Source of the DNA: Enterocloster lavalensis
GTDB lineage: Bacteria > Bacillota > Clostridia > Lachnospirales > Lachnospiraceae
Assembly (NCBI RefSeq): GCF_902364025.1
Contig: NZ_CABJCG010000002.1
Coordinates: 310,001 to 374,000 of the forward strand
DNA: 64,000 nt
Direction of reading: 5' to 3'
Part shown: positions 33,248 to 41,735 of the stretch, piece after piece
Layout of the letters: each line of letters opens with the position of its first letter
Position numbering within the stretch: position 1 is the first letter of the stretch
The notes under the pieces: model-generated
Told to the model about the DNA's origin: nothing
What the model saw: only the letters and a program-made list of their open reading frames with translations
The model's database searches: none
Position numbers and translations under genes: made by a program

Positions 33248-34435
33248 ATGGGACCGTTGGAAGGAATTAAAGTACTGGGATTTACACATTTTGCGCAGGC
33301 TCCCTTTGCGCTTCAGACATTGGGTGATCTGGGGGCGGATGTTATCAATATTGAACGGCCGGGGAGCGGAGATTTTAACAGAAGCCAATATGCGGAGGAA
33401 TGCTTAAACGGCGAAAGCCCGTTTTTTCTGGCAATGAACCGCAATAAGAGAAGCATGACCCTGGATATGAAAAACGAAAAGGCCAAAGCAGTGATTCAGG
33501 ATCTGATCCGCAATACGGATGTGATTGTTTCTAATTTCAGGCCGGGTGTTCTGGACAAGCTTGGATTCGGCTATGAGGAAGCGAAGAAACTGAACCCACG
33601 GATTATTTATGCACATGCCGTCGGATATGGAAGAAAGGGCCCTTACGAGAAACTCCCGGGTCAGGACTTGATGGCGCAGTGCCTGAGCGGTTACACCTAC
33701 CTGGTAGGAAAGGATGGACCGCCCCAGACAGGTGGAACATTCCTGGTGGATATGTATAGCGCTGGGATGCTCACAGTGGGAATTTTGGCTGCACTGATCA
33801 ACCGGGACCGCGGGGGAGAGTCACAGGAGGTTGAGGTCAGTCTGTTGAACTCAGCGTTACATCTGCAGTGCCAGGAACTGACCCACTATATGAACACGGG
33901 AAGAAAACCCCAGAGGCCCAAGAAATTTTCCGGTCAGGTACAAAGCTGGGCTCCCTATGGAATCTATGCGACAAAAGATGGATATTTATGTCTGTCGGTG
34001 GTTGCGGAAAATAAAGTTGACGACCTTGGAGCAGTGCTTGGCATTGAGAATTTGAAAGAGGTGATGCCGGATAAGGAAGCGATGTTCCGGGATCGGGATA
34101 AGATTTACGATGTGTTACAGGCAGCCCTGAATCAGAACGTAACAGATTACTGGATCGAGGAATTGCAGAAGGTTGGAATCTGGTGCGGCCGTGTGAATGA
34201 CTACGAGCAGACAGTCAATGATCCGCAGGTTATTTACAATGAAATGATTCAGAATATTTCCCATCCGGTAGCGGGGGATATTCGCGTGGTCAACTGCCCG
34301 ATCGGTTTTTCCAAGACGCCGGCCAGTATCCGCAAGGCTCCGCCGTTGTTGGGAGAACATAATGAAGAGATATTAAAGGAACTGGGTTACACGGATGAAA
34401 AAATCGATGAATTAAAAGGGGAGAATATATTCTGA
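33248..34435 (+). CDS. Class III CoA-transferase (CaiB/BaiF family)
   Basis: 395 residues from the ATG at 33248, 13 nt after the MaoC stop with GAGGTGAT before it. Family marks: GPLEGIKVLGFTHFAQAPFALQTLGDLGADVINIERPG at the N-terminus and the catalytic Asp in FLVDMYSAGML. Such enzymes move CoA between carboxylic acids without ATP. It would activate the acid taken up by the Liv-type transporter. Its stop overlaps the next start (TGATG). Confidence 0.92.
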   Translation: MGPLEGIKVLGFTHFAQAPFALQTLGDLGADVINIERPGSGDFNRSQYAEECLNGESPFFLAMNRNKRSMTLDMKNEKAKAVIQDLIRNTDVIVSNFRPGVLDKLGFGYEEAKKLNPRIIYAHAVGYGRKGPYEKLPGQDLMAQCLSGYTYLVGKDGPPQTGGTFLVDMYSAGMLTVGILAALINRDRGGESQEVEVSLLNSALHLQCQELTHYMNTGRKPQRPKKFSGQVQSWAPYGIYATKDGYLCLSVVAENKVDDLGAVLGIENLKEVMPDKEAMFRDRDKIYDVLQAALNQNVTDYWIEELQKVGIWCGRVNDYEQTVNDPQVIYNEMIQNISHPVAGDIRVVNCPIGFSKTPASIRKAPPLLGEHNEEILKELGYTDEKIDELKGENIF

Positions 34436-35673
34436 TGAAGATTAAAATGAATAGACGGTATGTGGCGTTAGCAACAGCGTTGGTTATGTTTTCGATGAGC
34501 GGATGTGCAAAAGATGCAGGCAGCGCGTCGCAGGGAGGTTCCCAGAGCCAGGAGGCGGGGACGCAGGAGGCCAAGGCCGGCGATGAAGATGTTATCGTAA
34601 TCGGCAGCGTAAACGATTTGTCCGGGAACCGGTCGGTGAACGGAAACGCGATTAACAACGGCGTCAAGCTTGCAGTTGAAGAGATCAACGCGGCAGGCGG
34701 CGTTTTGGGAAGACAGATTAAACTGGTTACATATGACAATAAGAACGACTCACAGGAATCCATTAACGGATATACCAGACTGGCGGATTTGGACAAGGCC
34801 AGTGCGGTCATCACATCGGATGCAAGCTCCATCTGTTTATCCCTGGTAGAGATCAGCAACCAGAAAAAGATTCCGCTGATGGGCATGCCTTCCGATCCCC
34901 GGGCGGTAATGAATCCTGACACGCAGGAGGTTTACCCCTATATGTTCCTGGTGGATCAGCCCAACGCACCTCAGCAGGCGAACATCATGGCCAAATATAT
35001 TGAGGCAAATACGGACCTGAGAAAAGCAGCGGTGTTTTATGACCAGTCCAATGCGTATACGGTGACCAACAGCCAGGCGTTTATTGAAATCTGGAAAGAG
35101 ATCGGCGAGGTAGTGATCGTAGAAACCTGTAATTCCAATGACCAGGACTATAAGACACAGCTGAATAAGATTAAAAACAGCGGCGCAGAGTTTATTTACT
35201 GCCCGAACATGCCCTCACAGCTCGTTATGATGGTACAGCAGGCGGTTCAGTCCGGTCTGGATATCCCGTATATGGGCGCGATGGATATGGCGGATCCGTT
35301 CCTGAGTCTCCTGAACGATCCTCAGAGCTTATCACTGGCTTACTTCCAGATGGTCTGCTGGATGCAGGATGAGAAGATTCAGCCGTTCTTTGAGTCTTAC
35401 AAAGCAAAATACGGCGAAGATCCTATCGTTAAGTCCGTCAACGGATATGATGCAATGTATATTTTGAAGGCAGCGATTGAAAAAGCCGGTTCTGATGATC
35501 CGGAGGCGATTCGCAACGCCCTGGAAAATGATATCTCAGGATTAGACCTCCTCGTGTCTGATAATTACAGCCAGGATCCCAAGACGCATTCCCCGCTGAA
35601 TCTGGGAATGGTTATGTGTAAGATTGAAAAAGGCGAGCTTTCCAACATGGGATACTTTTTGCCAGAAGAATAG
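34435..35673 (+). CDS. Branched-chain-type ABC transporter receptor lipoprotein (LivJ-like)
   Basis: 412 residues. Signal ALATALVMFSMSGC has lipobox SMSGC. The mature part has the two-lobe periplasmic-binding pattern: IGSVNDLSGNRSVNGNAINNGVKLAVEEINAAGGVLGRQIKLV. LivJ relatives bind amino acids but many bind aromatic or alicyclic carboxylates. In this operon an organic acid such as shikimate, quinate or a related ring acid is the more likely ligand (inference). Confidence 0.9.
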   Translation: MKIKMNRRYVALATALVMFSMSGCAKDAGSASQGGSQSQEAGTQEAKAGDEDVIVIGSVNDLSGNRSVNGNAINNGVKLAVEEINAAGGVLGRQIKLVTYDNKNDSQESINGYTRLADLDKASAVITSDASSICLSLVEISNQKKIPLMGMPSDPRAVMNPDTQEVYPYMFLVDQPNAPQQANIMAKYIEANTDLRKAAVFYDQSNAYTVTNSQAFIEIWKEIGEVVIVETCNSNDQDYKTQLNKIKNSGAEFIYCPNMPSQLVMMVQQAVQSGLDIPYMGAMDMADPFLSLLNDPQSLSLAYFQMVCWMQDEKIQPFFESYKAKYGEDPIVKSVNGYDAMYILKAAIEKAGSDDPEAIRNALENDISGLDLLVSDNYSQDPKTHSPLNLGMVMCKIEKGELSNMGYFLPEE

Positions 35674-35761
35674 AACAGTTCTCTAAGGTACAGGAGCCGG
35701 CAGACGGCAGCGTACTGCGGCTCCTGCCAAGTCAATTTTGTAAGAAAGGATGGAAGCGTGT

Positions 35762-36637
35762 ATGTATTATTTCCAAATGTTATTAAACGGCCTTTCACTG
35801 GGAGCTGTTTATGCGATCATCGCGTTAGGATTTACCCTGATCTACAGTATTTTGAAATTTTCTAACTTCTCTCATGGCGGAATCATGGTGGTGTGCGCAT
35901 ATTTTGCATACGTGATACAGCGCAGGTTCCAACTGAATTTTGTGTCAATGATGCTGATTACCGCGGCCTTTGGTGCAATTCTTGCCTGTTTGGTGCAATT
36001 TGTCGGTTTTGAAAACTTGCGTGCAAAACGCAGCAACATTATGTTGTACTTTGTGTCATCCTCTACGCTGGGAGTTCTGCTTCAGAATATTATTGTAATC
36101 ACGTTCTCCAGTACGTATTATGCCTATCCGGCGTTTTTTACCCCGCCGTTTGTGGAAGTGAACGGATTCACCTTTTCTGTATCGGATATGATTATGCTGG
36201 GAATTTCAGCGGTTGTCATTATTGCGTTAATGTTTCTTTTATACCGGACCCGCCTGGGTATTTCGATCAGAGCGCTGTCAATGGACAGTGAGACCGTAAA
36301 GCTGATGGGGATCAATGTATCCGTAGTGGTTGCGCTCACCTTTATGATTTCAGGCGCATTGGCGGCGGTAGCCGGAATTTTCTGCGGCGTGAACTATATT
36401 CTGTATCCTCAGCTGAACCAGCTTGTGTTTAAGGGCATGATCGCTTCCATACTGGGCGGCCTTGGAAATATATCAGGCGCGCTGTACGGCGGGATTATGC
36501 TGGGCGTTTTAGAGGTATGTTTCAACAACGCATTTGGCGCAGGGTTGGTGCCGGTGTTTTCCTTCGTGTTCTCCATGATCTTTTTGCTGGTGAGGCCCCA
36601 GGGAATTGCCGGAAAATATGTTCTGGACAAAGTGTAA
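35762..36637 (+). CDS. Branched-chain-type ABC permease, LivH-like
   Basis: 291 residues from the ATG at 35762 (an ATG four codons earlier overlaps its own ribosome site). MYYFQMLLNGLSLGAVYAIIALGFTLIYSILKFSNFSHG is the standard LivH N-terminus; eight or so membrane segments follow. Channel half for the receptor encoded upstream. Confidence 0.93.
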   Translation: MYYFQMLLNGLSLGAVYAIIALGFTLIYSILKFSNFSHGGIMVVCAYFAYVIQRRFQLNFVSMMLITAAFGAILACLVQFVGFENLRAKRSNIMLYFVSSSTLGVLLQNIIVITFSSTYYAYPAFFTPPFVEVNGFTFSVSDMIMLGISAVVIIALMFLLYRTRLGISIRALSMDSETVKLMGINVSVVVALTFMISGALAAVAGIFCGVNYILYPQLNQLVFKGMIASILGGLGNISGALYGGIMLGVLEVCFNNAFGAGLVPVFSFVFSMIFLLVRPQGIAGKYVLDKV

Positions 36638-36667
36638 TTTGCGATACAGGAAGGATGTGGAAATAGA

Positions 36668-37537
36668 ATGAGTTATTATAGTGCGGTGCTGACCTCAGCC
36701 ATAGTAAATATTATTGCAATTCTTTCCATGTATACGTTGATGGGACTGACAGGAATATTTTCCATGGGACAGGCGGCATTTATGTGTGTAGGGGCATATA
36801 CGACGGGTATGCTGGCGATCCATTCCCAGTTGCCGATGGCTGTGATTGTGCTGATATCCATACTCATGGGCATGTTTTGCGCGTTACTGGTAGGCTTTCC
36901 GGTTGTCAAGCTGAGAAGAGACTACATCGCCATGATTACAATGGGATTCGGTGAGGCGATTGTCGCGCTCCTGAATAATATGAGCAATATTACAGGCGGC
37001 GCCAACGGAATCAACAATATTCCCAGAAAAATGACGCTGTGGCTGGGGGTTATTGTACTTGTGGCAGTGCTGGTGGTCACGATGAATTTCAAACGGTCCA
37101 AATATGGCAGATATTGCATCGCTGTCAAGAATGATGAGCTATCGGCTGCTGCAATGGGGATCAATGTGGCAAAGGTTAAACTGATTGCATTTGTCTTTGC
37201 CAGTGGGATAACGGCTCTGGCTGGAAGCCTGCTGGCCTATACCACAACCTATGTGGAGCCAACGGCATTTGGCTTTGCCAAATCCATTGACTGGATCAGT
37301 TTTGTATTTGTAGGCGGCGTGAACAGCCTGACAGGCACCCTTTTCTCGGGACTGATTTTCTGCACTCTTCCTGAAATTCTCAGATTTGCAGATATGTACC
37401 GAATTATCGTACAGTGCTCGATCGTGCTGCTGGTGGTGAATTTCCTTCCAAACGGCTTGTTTGGGGAACATGAATTTACGGATGTTTTCACAGTAATCAA
37501 ACGAGTTGTCGCGAACAAAAAAAGAGGAAGCCTATGA
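36668..37537 (+). CDS. Branched-chain-type ABC permease, LivM-like
   Basis: 289 residues, multispanning. TGIFSMGQAAFMCVGAYTTGML near the N-terminus and the cytoplasmic loop RYCIAVKNDELSAAAMGINVAKVKLIAFVFAS are LivM signatures. It overlaps the ATPase gene by 4 nt. Confidence 0.93.
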   Translation: MSYYSAVLTSAIVNIIAILSMYTLMGLTGIFSMGQAAFMCVGAYTTGMLAIHSQLPMAVIVLISILMGMFCALLVGFPVVKLRRDYIAMITMGFGEAIVALLNNMSNITGGANGINNIPRKMTLWLGVIVLVAVLVVTMNFKRSKYGRYCIAVKNDELSAAAMGINVAKVKLIAFVFASGITALAGSLLAYTTTYVEPTAFGFAKSIDWISFVFVGGVNSLTGTLFSGLIFCTLPEILRFADMYRIIVQCSIVLLVVNFLPNGLFGEHEFTDVFTVIKRVVANKKRGSL

Positions 37538-38298
37538 ATATACTTGAGGTAAAAGATCTGTCCATTAGTTTTGGTGGAGTTAAGGCAGTTCAGAATGTGT
37601 CGCTGTCTGTTGAGGAGGACAGCATAACCAGTATTATTGGCCCGAACGGTGCAGGTAAAACGACCTTTTTTAACCTGGTTTCGGGCGTGTACTCTCCGAC
37701 ATCAGGAGAGATACTCTTTGATAACAAGAATATAACCGGTTTAAAGCAGCATCAGATTTCGCTGCGTGGGATTTCGCGCACGTTCCAGAATATACGGCTG
37801 TTTAATCAGCTGAGTATTTTGGAAAATGTTCAGAGCGCAATGGATGCCAGAGCAAAATATAATCTGCTCGATTCGATTGTCACCAGCCCTAAAAAGCGCA
37901 GAATTGACAAGGAAAACCGTGAAAAGAGTTTGAAGTATCTGGAATTGGTGGGATTGGAAAAAAATGCCGGAGATAAGCCGGGGAGTCTCCCTTACGGTTT
38001 GCAGCGCAAGGTGGAGCTGGCCAGAGCGCTGGCTTCGGAACCCAAACTTTTATTGCTGGACGAGCCGGCGGCCGGGCTCAATCCCACTGAGGTTGAGGAG
38101 TTTATCAAGCTGATTTATAAAATCAAGAAGACGTTCCATATCAGCATCCTGCTGATTGAACACAGGCTTCAGGTAGTTCATACCCTTTCCGATATGATTT
38201 ATGTGCTGAACTTTGGCCAGCTTTTGGCGAAGGGAACGTCCAAAGAGATTATTGAGAATCAGGATGTGGTTGCCGCATATATGGGGGAGGACGAGTGA
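37534..38298 (+). CDS. Branched-chain-type ABC ATPase, LivG-like
   Basis: 254 residues. Walker A GPNGAGKT, Walker B LLLLDEPAAGLNP, switch LLIEHRL. The signature region is SLPYGLQRKVELARAL, the LivG variant with Y-G-x-Q instead of SGGQ. First of two ATPases. Confidence 0.94.
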   Translation: MNILEVKDLSISFGGVKAVQNVSLSVEEDSITSIIGPNGAGKTTFFNLVSGVYSPTSGEILFDNKNITGLKQHQISLRGISRTFQNIRLFNQLSILENVQSAMDARAKYNLLDSIVTSPKKRRIDKENREKSLKYLELVGLEKNAGDKPGSLPYGLQRKVELARALASEPKLLLLDEPAAGLNPTEVEEFIKLIYKIKKTFHISILLIEHRLQVVHTLSDMIYVLNFGQLLAKGTSKEIIENQDVVAAYMGEDE

Positions 38299-38299
38299 T

Positions 38300-38995
38300 A
38301 TGCTGAGAGTGGAACACTTATCGGTAAATTACAAGCACGTGGTGGCGTTGCAGGACGTATCCATCCGGGTGGAGGAGGGACAGATTGTCAGCGTAATCGG
38401 TTCCAACGGAGCCGGTAAGACGTCGCTGCTCAACGCGATCTCCGGAGCTGTAAAATACCAAAAAGGGGAGATCCTTTTTAGAGATCAGACTGTTCCGGCC
38501 AAGCCGCATAAAATCGTTCAGGCTGGAATTGTGCAGGTGCCGGAGGGCAGAAAGATTTTTGCCGGGCTGACCGTAGAAGAAAATCTGAAAATTGGTGCGA
38601 GGGATAAATCGGAATACCAGAAACGGTCGGAAGAGATATATGAGCTGTTTCCGGTATTGAAAGACCGGAAAAAACAGCATGGAGGAACGCTGTCAGGCGG
38701 TGAACAGCAGATGCTGGCCCTGGGAAGGGCCATGATGTCGGGGCCCAAGCTGATTATGCTGGATGAGCCTTCCATGGGGCTGGCGCCGATTGTGGTGAAA
38801 CAGGTGTTTAAGTTCATTAAGAGGATCAATGAGAGCGGAATTACGGTTCTTTTGATTGAACAGAATGCCCGGCAAGCTATGGGGTTGAGCGATTATACCT
38901 ATGTGCTTGAAAATGGAAAGGTTAAATTAGAGGGAGACTCCCAGGTGCTGATGAAAGACGAGGGGGTACAGAAAGCGTACCTGGGTGTGCAGTAG
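38300..38995 (+). CDS. Branched-chain-type ABC ATPase, LivF-like
   Basis: 231 residues from the ATG at 38300, one base after the LivG stop. Walker A GSNGAGKT, signature LSGGEQQML, Walker B LIMLDEPSMGLAP, switch LLIEQNA. Second ATPase; completes a five-part Liv transporter. Confidence 0.94.
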   Translation: MLRVEHLSVNYKHVVALQDVSIRVEEGQIVSVIGSNGAGKTSLLNAISGAVKYQKGEILFRDQTVPAKPHKIVQAGIVQVPEGRKIFAGLTVEENLKIGARDKSEYQKRSEEIYELFPVLKDRKKQHGGTLSGGEQQMLALGRAMMSGPKLIMLDEPSMGLAPIVVKQVFKFIKRINESGITVLLIEQNARQAMGLSDYTYVLENGKVKLEGDSQVLMKDEGVQKAYLGVQ

Positions 38996-39009
38996 ATTGG
39001 AGAGATAAC

Positions 39010-39777
39010 ATGAATAAAACGGCTATTATAACGGGCGGAGGCAGAGGGATCGGCTGGGCGATAACCGAGAAGCTCGCACAGGATGGATATGATACGGCGG
39101 TTTTAGGTTCCAGTGATCCCGCACGTTATAGTAAAACTATTGAACAACTTGAAAAATATGGTATAAAATATAAATATTACAAGTGCGATATCGGGAACAG
39201 GGAGTCCAGGGAAACGACAATCCGCGCTGTGGTTCGGGATTTTGGCGGGATTCATGTGCTGGTCAATAATGCCGGTGTAGCGCCTGAAAAGAGAATGGAT
39301 CTGCTGGAGATGACCGAGGAGAGTTATGACCGGGTGGTCAGCATCAACGCGAAAGGCACTCTGTTTTTTACCCAGGCGGTGGCCCGGCAAATGTGTACGC
39401 AGGAGATCATCGGTTCTAAGCGCGGCACAATTATCAATATATCTTCATGCTCCGCAGAGGTGGTATCCAGAAGCAGAGGAGAGTACTGTATTTCCAAAGC
39501 GGGGATATCCATGATTACGAAACTGTTTGCGGAACGGTTGGCGGGAGACGGGATTCTTGTCCACGAGGTAAGACCTGGAATTATTTCAACAGATATGACT
39601 AGCGCGGTAAAGGATAAGTATGATAGACTTATACGGGAGGGGTGTTTCCCGATTGCCAGGTGGGGTAAGCCGGAGGATGTAGCCAATGCTGTTTCGGCCC
39701 TGGCGGGAGACGGATTTTTATATACCACCGGGAATTATATCGATATTGATGGGGGCTACCATATTAAGACATTATAG
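39010..39777 (+). CDS. Short-chain dehydrogenase/reductase (FabG-like)
   Basis: 255 residues. Cofactor loop ITGGGRGIGWAI, VNNAGVAP, catalytic Ser in INISSCSA and Tyr-x3-Lys in GEYCISKAG, C-terminal TGNYIDIDGGYH. Most likely oxidises or reduces a ring hydroxyl or a 3-hydroxyacyl group made by neighbouring enzymes. Not fatty-acid synthesis: no ACP or FabD/FabF nearby. Confidence 0.9.
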   Translation: MNKTAIITGGGRGIGWAITEKLAQDGYDTAVLGSSDPARYSKTIEQLEKYGIKYKYYKCDIGNRESRETTIRAVVRDFGGIHVLVNNAGVAPEKRMDLLEMTEESYDRVVSINAKGTLFFTQAVARQMCTQEIIGSKRGTIINISSCSAEVVSRSRGEYCISKAGISMITKLFAERLAGDGILVHEVRPGIISTDMTSAVKDKYDRLIREGCFPIARWGKPEDVANAVSALAGDGFLYTTGNYIDIDGGYHIKTL

Positions 39778-39817
39778 AGGCGTTGCCAAGACTGATGATA
39801 AGGAAAGGTGAGTGGAT

Positions 39818-40828
39818 ATGGGGATTAAAGAGGTTGCTAAGTTGGCTGGTGTGTCAGTGAGTACGGTTTCGAGGGCTTTGAATGAAACAACTTATGTGAA
39901 GGATGAGACGCGCCTGCGTGTGCTGGATGCAGCCCATAAACTGAATTATTCACCGAATGCATTTGCCAAAGGTTTGAAATCCAATAAGAGTAATACGATC
40001 GCATTGGTCATACCGGATATTGGCAATATGATCTTTCCTAAAATTACCCAGGGTGTTGAACAGGTGATGCGCAAAAACGGATATATCACTGTGCTGTGTA
40101 ATACGGGCGAGGACTGTAACGCCGAACAGGAATATATTAAGACTTTGGCGGGGCAGAGAATAGACGGATTCATTTTCGCGACAATGACGAAACAGTCCGC
40201 CTATATCAATGAGCTGAGAAATCAGGGAGTGCCGGTGGTGCTGGCCGGAAGGTATAATGACGAGTCCATTGATGCCATTGGCGTTGACAACTTTAAGGCG
40301 GGGTACGATGCGACAAACTACCTGATTGGGATAGGACACCGAAAGATTGTATTCGTGATGGGCAATCCAAAACTTTGTCTGTATGAGCAGCGTTTGGCTG
40401 GATATAAGAAAGCGCTGGAAGACAACGGGATGGAATACCATGAAGAATATGTGCTTCACGAAATGTACGATTCCATTTCTCTGTATGCACAGACCAAGAA
40501 ATTGTTCGAGCGGATACCGGACATTGAGGCGATTGTAGCCAGTTCAGATCCCAAGGCGTTTACCATTATGAGAGCTTTGCGGGATATCGGAAAAAATATT
40601 CCGGGAGATGTCTCGGTTGTGGGTATTGATGATGTGGAAATCAGCGCACTGATCGATCCTCCGCTGTCCACTGTGGCACAGCCCCTGATTCGAATGGGAG
40701 AGCTGGCAGCTAAAAAGTTGATTGCGCAGATTCAATATAAGGAGCGCACCGGTGCGTTGATGGAGCCGACCGTCGATATCCTGGATGTCAGACTCATTAT
40801 CAGGGGGACGACAGAAAAAAGGAGATAG
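39818..40828 (+). CDS. LacI/GalR-family transcriptional regulator
   Basis: 336 residues from the ATG at 39818 (AAAGGTG before it). DNA-binding part IKEVAKLAGVSVSTVSRALNETTYVKDETRLRVLDAAHKLNYSPN, then a sugar-binding-protein-like sensor domain, DVSVVGIDDVEIS near the end. The GAAAACGTTTTC-type sites in 32370-32722 fit this family, so it probably represses both divergent units until an inducer from the pathway binds. Confidence 0.93.
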   Translation: MGIKEVAKLAGVSVSTVSRALNETTYVKDETRLRVLDAAHKLNYSPNAFAKGLKSNKSNTIALVIPDIGNMIFPKITQGVEQVMRKNGYITVLCNTGEDCNAEQEYIKTLAGQRIDGFIFATMTKQSAYINELRNQGVPVVLAGRYNDESIDAIGVDNFKAGYDATNYLIGIGHRKIVFVMGNPKLCLYEQRLAGYKKALEDNGMEYHEEYVLHEMYDSISLYAQTKKLFERIPDIEAIVASSDPKAFTIMRALRDIGKNIPGDVSVVGIDDVEISALIDPPLSTVAQPLIRMGELAAKKLIAQIQYKERTGALMEPTVDILDVRLIIRGTTEKRR

Positions 40829-40829
40829 A

Positions 40830-41678
40830 ATGAATCGAATCGGTATCAATTTGTGGAATTGGAGTAATGATCCTTCAGAGGATTACATAAAATGGATAAC
40901 CCGTGTGGCGGATATGGGATTCGGGGCGGTGGAACTGCCCATGTTAAATCTGGATTCGGTGTGCTGGGAAACGGTTGGGGAATACGCCCGAAGCAGGAAA
41001 CTGGAGATTACGATGTGCGCCAGCTTACCTGCCGGCAGGGATATCAGCAGCTTTAAAGAGGAAGAACGGGAAAATGCCAGAAACTATCTGCTTCGATGCT
41101 GCCGGATCGGTGGAGTGCTGGGCGCGACTGTTCTGGCGGGTCCGATCTACAGCGGTGGCGGCAAGCGCCATGCTCTGTCCAGGGAGCAGAAGGAACGGGA
41201 ATGGGATTATGCGGTCTGCGGTCTTAGAGAAATTGCACTGGAAGCGGAGGCGAACGGACTGAAGCTGGGAATCGAACCCATCAACCGCTATCGAACCAGC
41301 ATTGTCAATACGGTGGACCAGGGGCTGAAAATGGCGGCGGATATCGGAATTGGCAACGTAGGTTTGCTGTATGACACGTATCAGGCCAATATTGAGGAAG
41401 CGGATATGGCGGATGCGCTGCGCCGGGTGACGGAGCAGGGGAAATTGGCACATTTTCATGCATGTGAGAACAACCGGGAGGCGCCCGGAAGAGGGCATAT
41501 CGATTGGGAAAGCATGATCGCTATTTTAAAACGTTACGGTTATGAGGGGCATTGCACGATGGAATTGTTCTGCCAAGGCGGCCTGGATGCATCCTGGCAA
41601 AGCGCAGACGACCGGGATGAGGAGGCGAGGCAGGGCCTGAAGTGTCTGACCTCATATATGAAAGAGACGGTGTTATAA
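40830..41678 (+). CDS. TIM-barrel epimerase/isomerase of the D-psicose 3-epimerase type
   Basis: 282 residues from the ATG at 40830 (AAAGGAGAT before it), one base after the LacI stop. Metal ligands of the xylose-isomerase-like fold: GIEPINRYRTS, LLYDTYQANIEE, HFHACENNREAPGRGHIDW, CTMELF. This pattern is closest to ketose 3-epimerases; 3-dehydroshikimate dehydratases share the fold and would suit the pathway, so substrate class is uncertain. Confidence 0.82.
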   Translation: MNRIGINLWNWSNDPSEDYIKWITRVADMGFGAVELPMLNLDSVCWETVGEYARSRKLEITMCASLPAGRDISSFKEEERENARNYLLRCCRIGGVLGATVLAGPIYSGGGKRHALSREQKEREWDYAVCGLREIALEAEANGLKLGIEPINRYRTSIVNTVDQGLKMAADIGIGNVGLLYDTYQANIEEADMADALRRVTEQGKLAHFHACENNREAPGRGHIDWESMIAILKRYGYEGHCTMELFCQGGLDASWQSADDRDEEARQGLKCLTSYMKETVL

Positions 41679-41682
41679 ACCG

Positions 41683-41712
41683 CGCCCTGGCTTTTCCGCC
41701 AGGGCGTTTTTT
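41683..41712 (+). terminator. Intrinsic terminator of the LacI-regulated operon
   Basis: 9-bp perfect stem CGCCCTGGC (41683-41691) with GCCAGGGCG (41698-41706), six-base loop, six T. Confidence 0.92.
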
Positions 41713-41735
41713 AGAATATGGAGGAGAAATATTAT

